Below are positions 8,814-18,900 of a stretch of 64,000 bases of DNA, piece by piece. The DNA lies in the NCBI RefSeq assembly GCF_029581275.1, contig NZ_CP120742.1:1462501-1526500 (forward strand). Reading direction: 5' to 3'. Origin of the DNA: Micromonospora sp. WMMD1155. GTDB lineage: Bacteria; Actinomycetota; Actinomycetes; Mycobacteriales; Micromonosporaceae. The notes beneath the pieces are model-generated. The model saw nothing but the letters and a program-made list of their open reading frames with translations, did no database searches and had not been told where the DNA came from. The stretch's first letter is position 1. Each line of letters begins with the position of its first letter. The translations under genes were made by a program, and so were the position numbers.

Positions 8814-9011
8814 GGGTGCGGTGCGCGGGGTGCGGTGCGCGGGGTGCGGGGCGCGGGGTGCGGTGCGCGGGGTGCGGTGCGCGGGGCGCGGGGTGCGGAG
8901 CGCGGGGCGCGGGGCGCGGGGCGCGGAGCGCGGGGTGCGGTGTGCGGGGCGCGGGGTGCGGTGTGCGGGGTGCGGTGTGCGGGGTGCGGTGCGCGGGGTG
9001 CGGTGCGCGGG
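8811..9011. repeat. Heptanucleotide tandem array (28 copies, unit GCGGKGY)
   Basis: Starting on the last bases of the palindrome, 28 consecutive 7-mers follow without a break, then a 5-base partial unit. Most copies are GCGGGGT, GCGGTGC, GCGGGGC or GCGGTGT, with a few GCGGAGC. The opposite-strand version of the same kind of 7-mer (CGCCGCG/CGCCGCA) appears at about 8666-8700 on the other side of the palindrome. There are no spacers, so this is not a CRISPR array. It ends ~80 bp before the esterase start. Confidence 0.92.
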
Positions 9012-9028
9012 TAGACCGAGGCGAATGA

Positions 9029-10204
<1,176 letters not shown>

Positions 10205-10225
10205 CCGACACGACGTCGGCGACCT

Positions 10226-10260
10226 GCCGTGCCGCCGAGGACGGTGTTCGGCGGCACGGC
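10226..10260 (+). terminator. Hairpin terminator of the esterase gene
   Basis: A perfect 13-bp GC-rich stem (10226-10238 with 10248-10260) with a 9-base loop, 22 bp after the esterase stop codon. Confidence 0.7.
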
Positions 10261-10312
10261 GCGGGTCAGCGCGGTTTCAGCGCCCTTTCAGGCCGCTCAA
10301 TACGTTCGCGGC

Positions 10313-13300
10313 ATGACATTCAACCGTTCCACGCGTACGAGGCGCGGGACCGCCGTGGTGGCGATGATCGCGGTCACCGCGGCAAGCGTGCTGTTCGGCG
10401 AACCCGCGTCGGCCGACCCCGCCCCCGTCCCCATCCCACCGGCAGCGCTCACCGACCGGGCCTTCGGCCAGGTCGCCGAGACCCACATCCAGGGCGCCGA
10501 CCGGATCAAGGCCGTCGTGCTGTCGGCCGAGTTCGTCCAGTGGCACCGGCTGCACCCGAACGCCACCACCGAACAGGCGCAGGCCCAGCTCACGGCACGC
10601 AAGCAGGTGCTCGACAGCTCGCTGACCGGCTACGACCTCCTGGTGCCCGAGCAGGACCTGCTGCTGCGGTCCGTCGACATCCTGCTCGGCACACCCGGCG
10701 GAGACACCCGGACCGCGCCGGAGATCACCGGCCTGGTCGCCGCGGTGATCGGCAAGACGGTCGAGCCGTGGGACACCCGTGAGGAACTCGCCTCCGGCGC
10801 TCTGCGTACCGCCCAGTGGTTGCGCGGTCGCGACGACGCCCTCGCCGCCGTGTGGTCCGCGGTCCGGCAGGCGGCGACCGCCGACGCGCCGGTCGCCAGC
10901 GCGTGGAACGCGGTGCTCGGTGCGCCCTTCGGGGTCGACGTGACCCGTACCTACGAGCAGCTCACCCAGGATCCCGGGCTGTCCCACGTGAACCTCGGGG
11001 CGATCCTGGCGCTACAGGGCGACCCGGTGGCGTACGTCGCGGCGGCCAAGCAGAAGCTCGCCTCCCTGCACGCCCGACTGCTCGGCCTGAGCGTGGAGAT
11101 CCGCCTCGAGATCGGCGCCAACAACAGCAAGTGCCCACCGGAGGGGCCACCCAGCGCCGAGTGCACCGCAGCGGCCAAGAAGGCCGCCGAGGACCGGGAC
11201 AAGGCGCGGCAGCAGACCATCTCCGACGTCAAAGCCGGGCTGGGCATGGTGTCCACCCTCATCGGGTTCGCCGACCCCGACGCCGGAAAGAAGGCCAAGG
11301 TGATCGGCGAGGCGGTCCTCACCACGATCAGCGCCATCTCGAAGTACGCGGCGGCGATCACCGGCCGCGGTCTGGCGGGCTCGGTCTTCAACACCGCGAC
11401 GTTGGCGATGACCGGCAACATCTTCGGTGCCGTGATGTCGATCGTCGGACTCTTCGGCAACAGCGCCCCGTCGCTGGACGCGCAGATCCTCGCCCAGGTC
11501 AAGGCACTGCGCGACGAGGTGCGGGCCCTCGGCGACGAGATGCGCGCCGGCTTCGCGCGGGTCGAGGCCCAGATCAACACGGTGTACGCGAACATGATGG
11601 CCCAGTTCGACAAGCTGAACGCGGCGATCGCCGGCAACACCGCGCAGCTCACCCTCGTCCAGCAGCAGGTCGCCCAGCTCGGGCTGCGACTGGAGGACAT
11701 CGCCGCCACCGTCCTGGCCGCGATCGGCGACGCCACCCTGCACGACGCCCGCGCGGACATCAACAAGTACATCGGCTACCTGGAGAACTTCGGCCAACCG
11801 ATCCCGACGTACGGCGAGTTCGTCGGCCCGGAGAACGAGTTCCACCTGACCGCCACCCAGTTGGCCGGCGGTGCCGCCTTCGTGGTGCCGAAGGCCGACG
11901 CCGACAACCCCGCGCTCGACCCGACCACCGTCCTGAACAGCTTCGGCGAGGCCCGGTCGATCAACTACCTGGCCCGGGTGGCCCGCGGACGCGACCCGTC
12001 GATGGTCGAACCGGCGACCCCGGTCGGCAACCCCACGGTCTGGAACCTCGGAGCGCAGGCGTACTCCATGTTGATGCTCCAGAACCCGACATACGCCGCC
12101 CAGGTCAGCGCCAGTCGCGCGGCGCAGATCGAGGCCGAGGGCACCCGCATCGCCGACCTCACGGCCAGCTTCGGCCGACCGGTCGACGGCAACGCCAACA
12201 GCCTGATCACCGGGCTGGTCGACGAGTACCTCGGCGCCACCAACGAGCTGTCGACCGCGCTGAGGGCGTTCCGGACCAACGAGATCCAGGTCCGCTGGGA
12301 GCCCGACGCCAACGGCGTGCAGGTCAAGACCCCGAAGGACTACGACCTGTTCTGGGACACGGACAAGCAGCTCGCCCCGGCACCGGCGAAGGCCGACGAG
12401 GCGACAGTGCCGTCGTGCAACGGCACCCGGCAGATCGACCGACCCGGCAACGTCCGCTACGACCTGATGTCGAACGTGGTGCGGACGCTGCACTACGCGT
12501 ACACGCCACGCCCCGACGAGCCACCGGCAGGGGTCCGGGAGTTGCCCGAGGTGGGCCACTGCTACACGCCGAGCTGGGTCCACACCCGCACCACGGGCTA
12601 CGGCACCGGGGTGATCCGGTACTACGGCAAGCTGCGGTTGCAGATCCACAGCCGGTTCCGGCTCAACTCCTCGTCAGCCTGGCAGACCTCGCGGACGGCC
12701 GACTTCACCTGGCCGGACGAGCAGGTCTACCAGGTCGACTGCGAGCTGTTCAACTGTGACAGCGAAACCAGCCCGGACCAGGCGCTGACCCAGAAGTGGC
12801 CGTCCGGCCGATACACCTTCGCGAGCGTCGCCACGGCAGTGCCCAACCCGGCGCTGGACGCCTCACTGACGCCGACGCTGCGCGGTTTCCTCCAGGCCCG
12901 ACAGAAGTCGATGTACGACCGGGTCCGGGACCTGAGCAACCAGACCAGCGGACCGGTGCCCACCGCGCTGAAGAAGATGAACACGGCGGCGCGGCTGCTC
13001 CAGGCGTACACCAGGTTGGGTCTGCCCAACGCCCTCGACGCGGACGACGTGCTGTCGGCGAACCTGTTCGGGCAGTACCAGATCCCGGTGAACATGCCGA
13101 CCGACGCCAAGATCGGCAATGCGTACGCGAAGGCGGGCGGAAACTACGCGGCGTGCGGGCCCGCGCCGTGCGCGCCCGACCCCAGCCGACCGTTGCGCGA
13201 CCAGGTCAGCCTCAAGCTGCCCTGTGAGCCCGCCGTCGACTCGTCCAACCTGCCCGGTGATCCGCTCGGCGACTGCCTGGTCACCAGCGCACGGTCCCGC

Positions 13301-13435
13301 GCCAGCGCGCTGACCCAGCGGTACGAGGTCTGGGCCGACCAGATGACCGCCGGTCTGCACCGCGAGCGGGTGCCCTGGCTGAACGACACACTGACCGGCC
13401 TGCGCATCACCACACGTCTGACCCACGCCGACTGA
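10313..13435 (+). CDS. Large secreted protein of unknown function with hydrophobic hairpin and coiled coil
   Basis: 1040 aa from the ATG at 10313, chosen because a signal peptide follows at once (positive n-region, AMIAVTAASVLFG, cleavage near ASA-DPAP); an earlier GTG frame start at 10229 would bury it. No family is recognised with confidence. An N-terminal helical region (~40-300) is followed by a long hydrophobic stretch at ~340-385 (ISAISKYAAAITGRG; FNTATLAMTGNIFGAVMSIV), then an amphipathic coiled coil (~388-475). The C-terminal half is mixed, with Cys pairs and a Trp/Tyr-rich section. Secreted hydrophobic hairpins next to coiled coils are typical of alpha-helical pore-forming toxins; that is only an architectural analogy. 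It is a single transcription unit. An ALF-like remark at residue ~60 (LSAEFVQWHRLHP) hints at relation to secreted ALF-repeat proteins. Confidence 0.6.
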   Translation: MTFNRSTRTRRGTAVVAMIAVTAASVLFGEPASADPAPVPIPPAALTDRAFGQVAETHIQGADRIKAVVLSAEFVQWHRLHPNATTEQAQAQLTARKQVLDSSLTGYDLLVPEQDLLLRSVDILLGTPGGDTRTAPEITGLVAAVIGKTVEPWDTREELASGALRTAQWLRGRDDALAAVWSAVRQAATADAPVASAWNAVLGAPFGVDVTRTYEQLTQDPGLSHVNLGAILALQGDPVAYVAAAKQKLASLHARLLGLSVEIRLEIGANNSKCPPEGPPSAECTAAAKKAAEDRDKARQQTISDVKAGLGMVSTLIGFADPDAGKKAKVIGEAVLTTISAISKYAAAITGRGLAGSVFNTATLAMTGNIFGAVMSIVGLFGNSAPSLDAQILAQVKALRDEVRALGDEMRAGFARVEAQINTVYANMMAQFDKLNAAIAGNTAQLTLVQQQVAQLGLRLEDIAATVLAAIGDATLHDARADINKYIGYLENFGQPIPTYGEFVGPENEFHLTATQLAGGAAFVVPKADADNPALDPTTVLNSFGEARSINYLARVARGRDPSMVEPATPVGNPTVWNLGAQAYSMLMLQNPTYAAQVSASRAAQIEAEGTRIADLTASFGRPVDGNANSLITGLVDEYLGATNELSTALRAFRTNEIQVRWEPDANGVQVKTPKDYDLFWDTDKQLAPAPAKADEATVPSCNGTRQIDRPGNVRYDLMSNVVRTLHYAYTPRPDEPPAGVRELPEVGHCYTPSWVHTRTTGYGTGVIRYYGKLRLQIHSRFRLNSSSAWQTSRTADFTWPDEQVYQVDCELFNCDSETSPDQALTQKWPSGRYTFASVATAVPNPALDASLTPTLRGFLQARQKSMYDRVRDLSNQTSGPVPTALKKMNTAARLLQAYTRLGLPNALDADDVLSANLFGQYQIPVNMPTDAKIGNAYAKAGGNYAACGPAPCAPDPSRPLRDQVSLKLPCEPAVDSSNLPGDPLGDCLVTSARSRASALTQRYEVWADQMTAGLHRERVPWLNDTLTGLRITTRLTHAD

Positions 13436-13442
13436 GCCGGAA

Positions 13443-13465
13443 CGGCGCCTGAAAACGGGGCGCCG
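13443..13465. terminator. Small hairpin between convergent genes
   Basis: A 7-bp GC stem (CGGCGCC with GGCGCCG) around an A-rich loop, between the convergent secreted-protein and kinase-like genes. Probably a weak bidirectional terminator. Confidence 0.4.
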
Positions 13466-13497
13466 GAACGGCGATACCGGTAGCCGGCTGAGCTGCT

Positions 13498-14067
13498 CTA
13501 CGGGGACGGAACGTTCGGTAGCAGGTCGTCGTCGCGTCCGGTCTGGGGTAGCCCGGCGGCAGCGGCGATGGCCCCGACCGCCTCGTCCAGTCCGGTGGTC
13601 TCGGGCAGGACGAGCTCGCCGGGCCAGCCCAGGACGTCGTGTGCGGCGTACCAGCCGCTCATCTGCTCGGCGGTGAACTCGGTGACCTGCGGGCGGGTGA
13701 GGTGCCGGCGCAGGGTCTCGGCCAAGGACACGTCGAGGTAGCAGAACAGCGACCGGCCGCGGTGGTCGTCCCGCAGGGAGGTCAGCATGCTTCGGTAGCG
13801 GCTGGTGTGCATGATGCCTTCCAGCACCACGTGGTAGCCGTGGTCCAGAGCGAACCGGACGGTCTGCCCGATCAACGCCGGTGCCGCGCCGCCGGGCTTG
13901 TCCCGTTCGCGCAGCAGGATGCGGCGCAGGTAGTCCTGCTCGACCAGGGCGCAACCCCGGCCGTGCCGGCGTCGTAGCTCGCGGGCGATGCTGCTCTTGC
14001 CCGAGCCGGAGTTGCCGCGGATAGAGACGAGGATCGTGTCCGGGCTGCCAGTGGGTTCAGCGAGCAC
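13498..14067 (-). CDS. P-loop kinase-like ATPase
   Basis: 189 aa. The N-terminus carries a Walker A motif GNSGSGKSS (~18-26) and later VEQDYLRR and VLEGIMHTSRY, the pattern of small P-loop kinases related to chloramphenicol phosphotransferase and zeta-toxin-like enzymes. No antitoxin is visible next to it; the downstream gene encodes a pentapeptide-repeat protein starting 16 bp upstream of it on the same strand, so the two are likely co-transcribed. Substrate unknown; a cytosolic small-molecule kinase is the most likely role. Confidence 0.7.
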   Translation of the reverse strand: MLAEPTGSPDTILVSIRGNSGSGKSSIARELRRRHGRGCALVEQDYLRRILLRERDKPGGAAPALIGQTVRFALDHGYHVVLEGIMHTSRYRSMLTSLRDDHRGRSLFCYLDVSLAETLRRHLTRPQVTEFTAEQMSGWYAAHDVLGWPGELVLPETTGLDEAVGAIAAAAGLPQTGRDDDLLPNVPSP

Positions 14068-14082
14068 GATGCCTCCTCGGCT

Positions 14083-14475
14083 TCAGTCGTTGCGCACGGT
14101 GAGGTCGAGGGCGGCCACGGTCAGCCGGGTGAGGTCAGGAAGTTGGTCCTCACCGACGGTGACGCCGCGCAGGTTGTCCAGTGGCGTCTTGAGGCCCTGG
14201 AGCCGGCTGCCCCGCAGGTCGGTCCCATCGAGCTGACAGGAGTCCAGTTCCAGACCGGCGAGGTCACATGATCGCAGTGCGATGCGGGGTAGCCGGCAGG
14301 AAGACCACGCGCCGTTCGTGAGAGTGCACTCGGAGAAGGCGACCGAGCGGCGCCGCGCCGCACCGTTGACGAGGGCCTCGGTGATGCCGCCGCCCAGGTT
14401 CGTCGTGGTGTCGAGGCCGTCCGGTTCGAGGTCCGGCAGCAGGACCTTCACGTCGCCGACCGTGGTGGTGCGCAT
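14083..14475 (-). CDS. Short pentapeptide-repeat protein
   Basis: 130 aa. The centre has quasi-repeats of the A(D/N)LXX type (CTLTN, CRLPR, CDLAG, CQLDG, DLRGS), as in pentapeptide-repeat proteins that fold into a right-handed quadrilateral beta-helix. Roles of such short proteins are mostly unknown; some mimic DNA and protect gyrase, but nothing here shows that. It lies upstream of the kinase-like gene on the same strand. Just beyond its start is the tRNA-Lys remnant, so this gene sits at the edge of a rearranged segment. Confidence 0.65.
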   Translation of the reverse strand: MRTTTVGDVKVLLPDLEPDGLDTTTNLGGGITEALVNGAARRRSVAFSECTLTNGAWSSCRLPRIALRSCDLAGLELDSCQLDGTDLRGSRLQGLKTPLDNLRGVTVGEDQLPDLTRLTVAALDLTVRND

Positions 14476-14546
14476 GTGTCCTCAACCTGTGTGGGCGCGG
14501 GGTAGGCACGCCACCCTGTTACCCACCAGGTCAGGGCCTTGATCGT

Positions 14547-14591
14547 TGGTACGCCGCCAGGGACGCGAACCCCGAACCCGCGGATTGAGAG
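14547..14591 (-). pseudogene. 3' remnant of a tRNA-Lys gene (possible attachment-site scar)
   Basis: The minus strand carries the 3' CCA, acceptor arm, T arm and part of the anticodon-side sequence of tRNA-Lys(CTT), then diverges before the D arm. Together with flanking terminator sequence, 14523-14586 matches 19147-19210 with two mismatches over 64 bp. This is what integration or recombination at the 3' end of a tRNA gene leaves behind. Confidence 0.75.
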
Positions 14592-14867
14592 CGCCGCCTA
14601 TGTCGTGTTCATGGGTCCCACGTGGCATCGACGGCCCCACGTGCCCGTGCTGATCCAGCGTCTGCGGCCGCTGCGCGCCAACCGCTAGCCACCTGTCCGG
14701 CGAGCGAGCACCCGACGAACACCCACACATCGCGGCGGATCCGACACGGAAGCCAGCGGAGTCGGCCGGCGGTTGGACTTCGACCCGTCTTCACAACCGG
14801 CATCGATACCCCATCGAGCCGCGGAACCTGAACCGGCACTTCGTCCGGCTCATGGCGCCGGCCGGAA
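14592..14867. other. No recognisable gene
   Basis: Between the tRNA-Lys remnant and the terminator of the next gene I see no convincing coding region; the open frames present have poor codon structure for this genome. It probably represents decayed inserted DNA. Confidence 0.5.
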
Positions 14868-14905
14868 GGGGTCAGGCCCGGTCCAACCGGACCGAGCCTG
14901 ACCCC
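14868..14905 (-). terminator. Hairpin terminator of the CMD-like gene
   Basis: A long interrupted stem (GGGGTCAGGC at 14868-14877 pairs with GCCTGACCCC ending at 14905, and a second inner stem follows) lies just past the stop codon of the minus-strand gene. Confidence 0.7.
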
Positions 14906-14913
14906 TGAACCCC

Positions 14914-15333
14914 TTACTTACCAGGGTCTGAACGTTGCGGGTTCTCTGCGAAGACCTGAGCCGCGACCTGGTAGCCGTCGAACGCGCGTGCTACACCAGC
15001 GTAGGCCGCGACCTGAAGAAAGACTTCGGCGATCTCTTCCTTGGCGGCGCCGGCGTTGAGCGCGATGCGAAGTTGACCACGGAGGGGCTCCAGGACGCCG
15101 AGTGTCGCCGCGATGGTGACGGACACCAGTGCCCGCGTCCGTGTATCCAGGTGCTCGGTGCGCGGCCAGACGTCGCCGAAGGCGTGCATCGTCGCGATCC
15201 GTTTGAAGTCTGCGCCGTTAGCTGGCTCACCAGGCGTGGCGCCGAGAAAGCGCTCCAAGCGGAATCCCAGCAGACGCTCAGCCGTGTCCAGCGCGGCGGC
15301 ATACCCCGGGTCTGTCGGATGGTTCGTCGTCAC
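14914..15333 (-). CDS. Carboxymuconolactone-decarboxylase-family protein
   Basis: 139 aa from the GTG at 15333 (GGAAGAG about 10 bp upstream). An earlier in-frame ATG at 15381 would add 16 codons, but those use rare codons (AGA, GGA) and have no ribosome binding site. The core matches the CMD/AhpD-like fold: FGDVWPR, TRALVSVTIAATLG, LRGQLRIALNAGAAKEEIAE and a C-terminal VAAYAGVARAFDG. The paired Cys of AhpD (CxxC) is absent, so it is closer to gamma-carboxymuconolactone decarboxylases than to peroxidases. It lies inside the tRNA-Lys-bounded segment and is less GC-rich than its neighbours, consistent with transfer. Confidence 0.75.
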   Translation of the reverse strand: MTTNHPTDPGYAAALDTAERLLGFRLERFLGATPGEPANGADFKRIATMHAFGDVWPRTEHLDTRTRALVSVTIAATLGVLEPLRGQLRIALNAGAAKEEIAEVFLQVAAYAGVARAFDGYQVAAQVFAENPQRSDPGK

Positions 15334-15388
15334 GATAATCACTCTTCCATCTACGAGGACAAAGCAGTCGGGATCCGGCATTTCGAAG

Positions 15389-15413
15389 GTGACTGAGGAT
15401 CGTCACCTCAGTC
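15389..15413. promoter_or_regulatory. Inverted repeat upstream of the CMD-like gene
   Basis: GACTGAGG (15391-15398) and CCTCAGTC (15406-15413) form an 8-bp inverted repeat with a 7-base spacer, 58-80 bp upstream of the CMD-like start. An overlapping GGTGAC/GTCACC pair is also present. Plausible operator; the regulator is not seen. Confidence 0.4.
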
Positions 15414-15477
15414 GAGCTGATCAAGTCGCATGTCGGGACCGGGCAGCGTCTCGCTGTGGGAGCCATTGCTGACGGCC

Positions 15478-15516
15478 GCTGGCCGACCCCGGTGGCGGTT
15501 GCCGGGGTCGGCCAGC
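15478..15516. terminator. Orphan 15-bp hairpin
   Basis: A perfect 15-bp stem (15478-15492 with 15502-15516) and a 9-base loop. No gene ends close to it on either strand. Confidence 0.5.
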
Positions 15517-15755
15517 CGACCGAGCTGCCTGTTACCCGAGACGGAGTCAGCGCGTGGTCAGGAGATCTGCCATTCGATCGGATGCTCGCCCGGGCGCGGG
15601 ATCGACGCAGTGACGCGGCGATTGTCGCCCACCAGCCGACGGCACCAACCTGAGACCACGAATCGAAGATGCCCGGCGACGTCCACCAACGCAAACCCTG
15701 TCGCTCCAGGCACGGAACGTCCAACGGCTTCCGATCACCCGGCTACGGGCACGGA

Positions 15756-15791
15756 AGGCTCCGACCCAGGTGGAAACCCAGGTCAGGGCCT
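15756..15791 (-). terminator. Terminator of the first tRNA-Lys gene
   Basis: On the minus strand, AGGCCCTGACC pairs with GGTCGGAGCCT just downstream of the tRNA 3' end. The sequence is related to the terminator behind the second tRNA-Lys gene, so the two tRNA units look duplicated together. Confidence 0.6.
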
Positions 15792-15798
15792 ATCTCAG

Positions 15799-15874
15799 TG
15801 GTGCGCCGCCAGGGACTCGAACCCCGAACCCGCGGATTAAGAGTCCGCTGCTCTGCCAGTTGAGCTAGCGGCGC
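15799..15874 (-). tRNA. tRNA-Lys (anticodon CTT)
   Basis: Full cloverleaf on the minus strand: acceptor GCGCCGC with GCGGCGC, D arm AGCTCAACTGGCAGAGC, anticodon loop CTCTTAA, T loop TTCGAGT and an encoded CCA. The 76-nt gene is identical to the second copy at 19171-19246. Confidence 0.95.
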
Positions 15875-15939
15875 TCGTCGGCAACGGGACGAGACGCTAG
15901 CACGTCCCGCACGCCGCCCCGAACAGGCAGGGGTCCGCC

Positions 15940-18900
15940 TTACTTCAGCGTCAGCGTGACCTGCCCGGTCGCGATCCCGGACGGGTCCACCACCACTGTG
16001 TACGTGCCCGAGGCCGGAAGCACCGTCGGCCTGATGTCGCCGGCCCCGTTGATCACGCAGCCGCTGGTGATCGGGCTGCCGTCGGGGCTGCGTAGCTCCA
16101 CCACGCCGCACTGGTCGGGTAGGTCGGAGGCGGTCGCGGTCAGACTCACCGACGTACCGGCGCCGGCGGTGAAACGGTAGGTGGTGACGGCGCCGGGTCG
16201 GTCGACGGTGGCGACGATCGGTGGACCGCCGACGGTGATCGTCGCCGCCTGGTCGCGGCTGCTGACCAGCCGCAGTGTGGTCGCGCCGGTGCTGCGCCCG
16301 GTGGGGTCGACCACCACTGTGTACGTCCCGTCGGCGGGCAGCAGGGTACCGTCGATCTCGCCGACGCCGTTGATCACGCAGCCGCTGCTCAGCAGCCGGT
16401 CCTCGGCGCCGCGCAGTTCCAGCGGGGAGCACTGGTTGGGCAGTGTGCTCGTGGGCACCTCGACGTAGACGCGTTCACCCTTCTGCCCGGTGAACCGGTA
16501 CCGGGCCCGCGCGCCGGGCTGATCCAGCGTCGCGGTGACCGCCGGGCCGTTCGCCTGCAGCGTGCCGTCGACGTCCCGAGCCACGTACACCCGGACGGCT
16601 GCTCGTCCGGTGTCGCCGGGGGCGGCGGTGACCCGCACGGCGTACGTGCCGGTGGTGGTGAGGTCGACGCGGTCGATGTATCCGACGCCGTTGATGGCGC
16701 AGCCGCCCCCGACGTAGTGGCCGGTCGGGTCGGTGAGCGCGTACGGCGAGCAGCGGTCGGCGATCCCGGGCGCGGTGGCGTCGACGAAGACGGCGTCCCC
16801 GGCCCGACCGGGGAACGTCAGTGGCGGCCCGCCGGGGGTAAGGCTGGCGGTCGCCACGGCTACGGCGGTGATCGGCGTGGCGGCGGGCGGGGCGACCCGT
16901 TCGGTGGTGGCGCCGGCCACCGCGAACTCGGGGCGACCGCTGACCGCGACGTCGAAGACGCACTCGGCGAGCTGGGCGGGGGCGGTGATGCCGGCCCACC
17001 GGCAGATCTGCTCGGCCGCGGCGCGGCGGGCCGGGTCGAGGTCGTCGACGGTGACCTCCCGTTCGGGGAAGGCGCGGTCGGTGAACGTGCCGGTGTCCTG
17101 CCCGTCGTCGTAGTGCAGCAGCGAGCGGTCCGGGGTGATCCGCCAACTGTCCGCGTACGCCGGGTAGAGCTGCGCGAACGGCACCGGCTGGGTGAGCGCT
17201 GTCCCGGAGGACGGTGCGATGTCGTCGGCGGGGTCGCCGTCGAAGTCGCCGAGCAGGCCGCGTACCTTCCCGGCCCGGCCGTCGGCGAGCCTGACCAGCA
17301 CCCGGTAGCCGTAGTGGCCGATCTGGTCCACCGCCGCCGCGGAGCCGTCCGGCCACGTCACGTCGTACCCGTCGGTGGGTCCGGTGTCGGAGGGGCGGCG
17401 GGTGAGGGTGCCGCCGCCGGGCAGGTCGGTGCGTTCCGGTGGCGCGGCCAGCGACGCGCCGTCGACGTGTACGCGGGTGCCGCCGTCGGTGAGCGTGAGC
17501 GCGACCCGGTGGGCACCCACCCGGAACGCGACAGCCGAGTTGACCGAGGCGGTTCGGGTGCCGACCATCGGCGCCTGCCGGACCTGCACCTCCAGCGGAT
17601 CGCCGCCGGTGGCGGTGACCAGCGTGAACTCGCCCACGGCCTGGAAGTCGTAGGCGACCCGGTCGAACGTGACCAGGTGCGGGTCGCCGTTGCTGCCGCC
17701 GCAGTCGGCGCCCTCCTCGCAGAGCTTCACCGGGCCCTTCTGTGGGGGTTTCTTCTTCGCCGGTTTCTTGCACTCGTCGAGGCTCTTCGGCAGCGGCTTC
17801 CCGTCGTACTCGGTGCGCGGTGGCAGGCCCTTCGCCGCCCGATAACGGTTCTCCGCGAGAGTCGCCTTCACCTCGGCGGTACGGATCTCGGTGCTGCCGC
17901 AGTCGCCCTGCGGAACCTTGTTCTGGGAGATGTCGTCGGCGTGGTTCAGCTCGTGGTAGAGCGCGGCGCAGGGGTCCCGGGCCACACCGTCGCCGTACGG
18001 GTCGACGGAGGTGGGATTCCAGGTGACCGTCGAGGATCCCTTCCCGTCGGGGCTGTCCGGGGTCTCGAACGCGCCCGAGCCGCCGGTGGTCGGGATGATC
18101 CGCACCCGGGGGGACTTCTTGTCCCGCAGCCTCGGGAGCAGGCCGGACGGGTCCCCGCCGGGCGCGGCGAACCCCTTGAGGCAGTTGTCGACAGCGCCCT
18201 GGAAGTCGACGCCGCTGACCGGCACGCCACCGGTCGGATCCACCGCGTAGTCGGCCCGGGCCGGTCGGGACCCGCCGACGACCAGTGCGCCGACCGACAC
18301 CAGCAGCAGGGCCACCGCGGCGGCGGTCGGCCGACGGCGTCTCCGACGAAGGACCACCACCAGGGCGGCGATGAGCAGCACCAGCAGCAACGCTCCGCCG
18401 GCAAGCGACACCCAGCGCCGATCGGTCACGCCGCCGCCGTCACCGACGGTGAAGGTGGTCGTCCGCAGCGTGGTCCCGCCCGCGCATTGGCTGGTCGCGC
18501 CGGTCACCGGCAGTGGCAGGTAGCCGGCGGTCACCTCGTACCGGCCGGGAGCACCGACCGGCCACAGCGTGTCCAGGCCACCGCCGTCCGGGGTCGCCGC
18601 CACCGAGCGGAGCAGCACCGCGTCGGGCGTGTCACCGTCGTGCAGGCGTACGCCGGTCAGGCTCACCGTCGCGGTCGCACCGGGTTCCACAGTGGTGAGG
18701 CCGGCGGTGGCGGCAGCACCGATGCCGTCGTCGTGGAAGCTGCGGGCCAGCGTCGGCGCGAGGTCCCGCCCGTCGAGGCGTACCCCGGCCACCTGGACGG
18801 TGCCGACGGCGCTGGTCGGCAGCGCGCACGCCGCGCCGCCGGTGTTCGTGACAGTGAGGTCGAGGCGGACCTGGTCGCCGGACCGGTAGTCGGCCTGGCC

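Larger units (their letters stand above)
15334..15798. other. Gene-poor segment with an orphan terminator and an inverted repeat
   Basis: About 465 bp without a convincing gene between the CMD-like gene and tRNA-Lys. It holds an operator-like inverted repeat near the CMD promoter and a strong hairpin with no gene in front of it, suggesting that coding sequence has been lost. Confidence 0.55.

Noticed and set aside
8811..9011. CRISPR array
   Set aside because: The repeats are contiguous 7-mers with no spacers and no cas genes nearby.
15278..15724. 148-aa minus-strand open frame in the tRNA-Lys segment
   Set aside because: No family resemblance, overlaps the CMD-like gene and its operator-like repeat, and spans an orphan terminator.
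18340..18370. Separate gene starting at the internal signal-peptide-like segment of the VWFD protein
   Set aside because: No ribosome binding site or intervening stop; the reading frame is continuous, so one fused protein was called.
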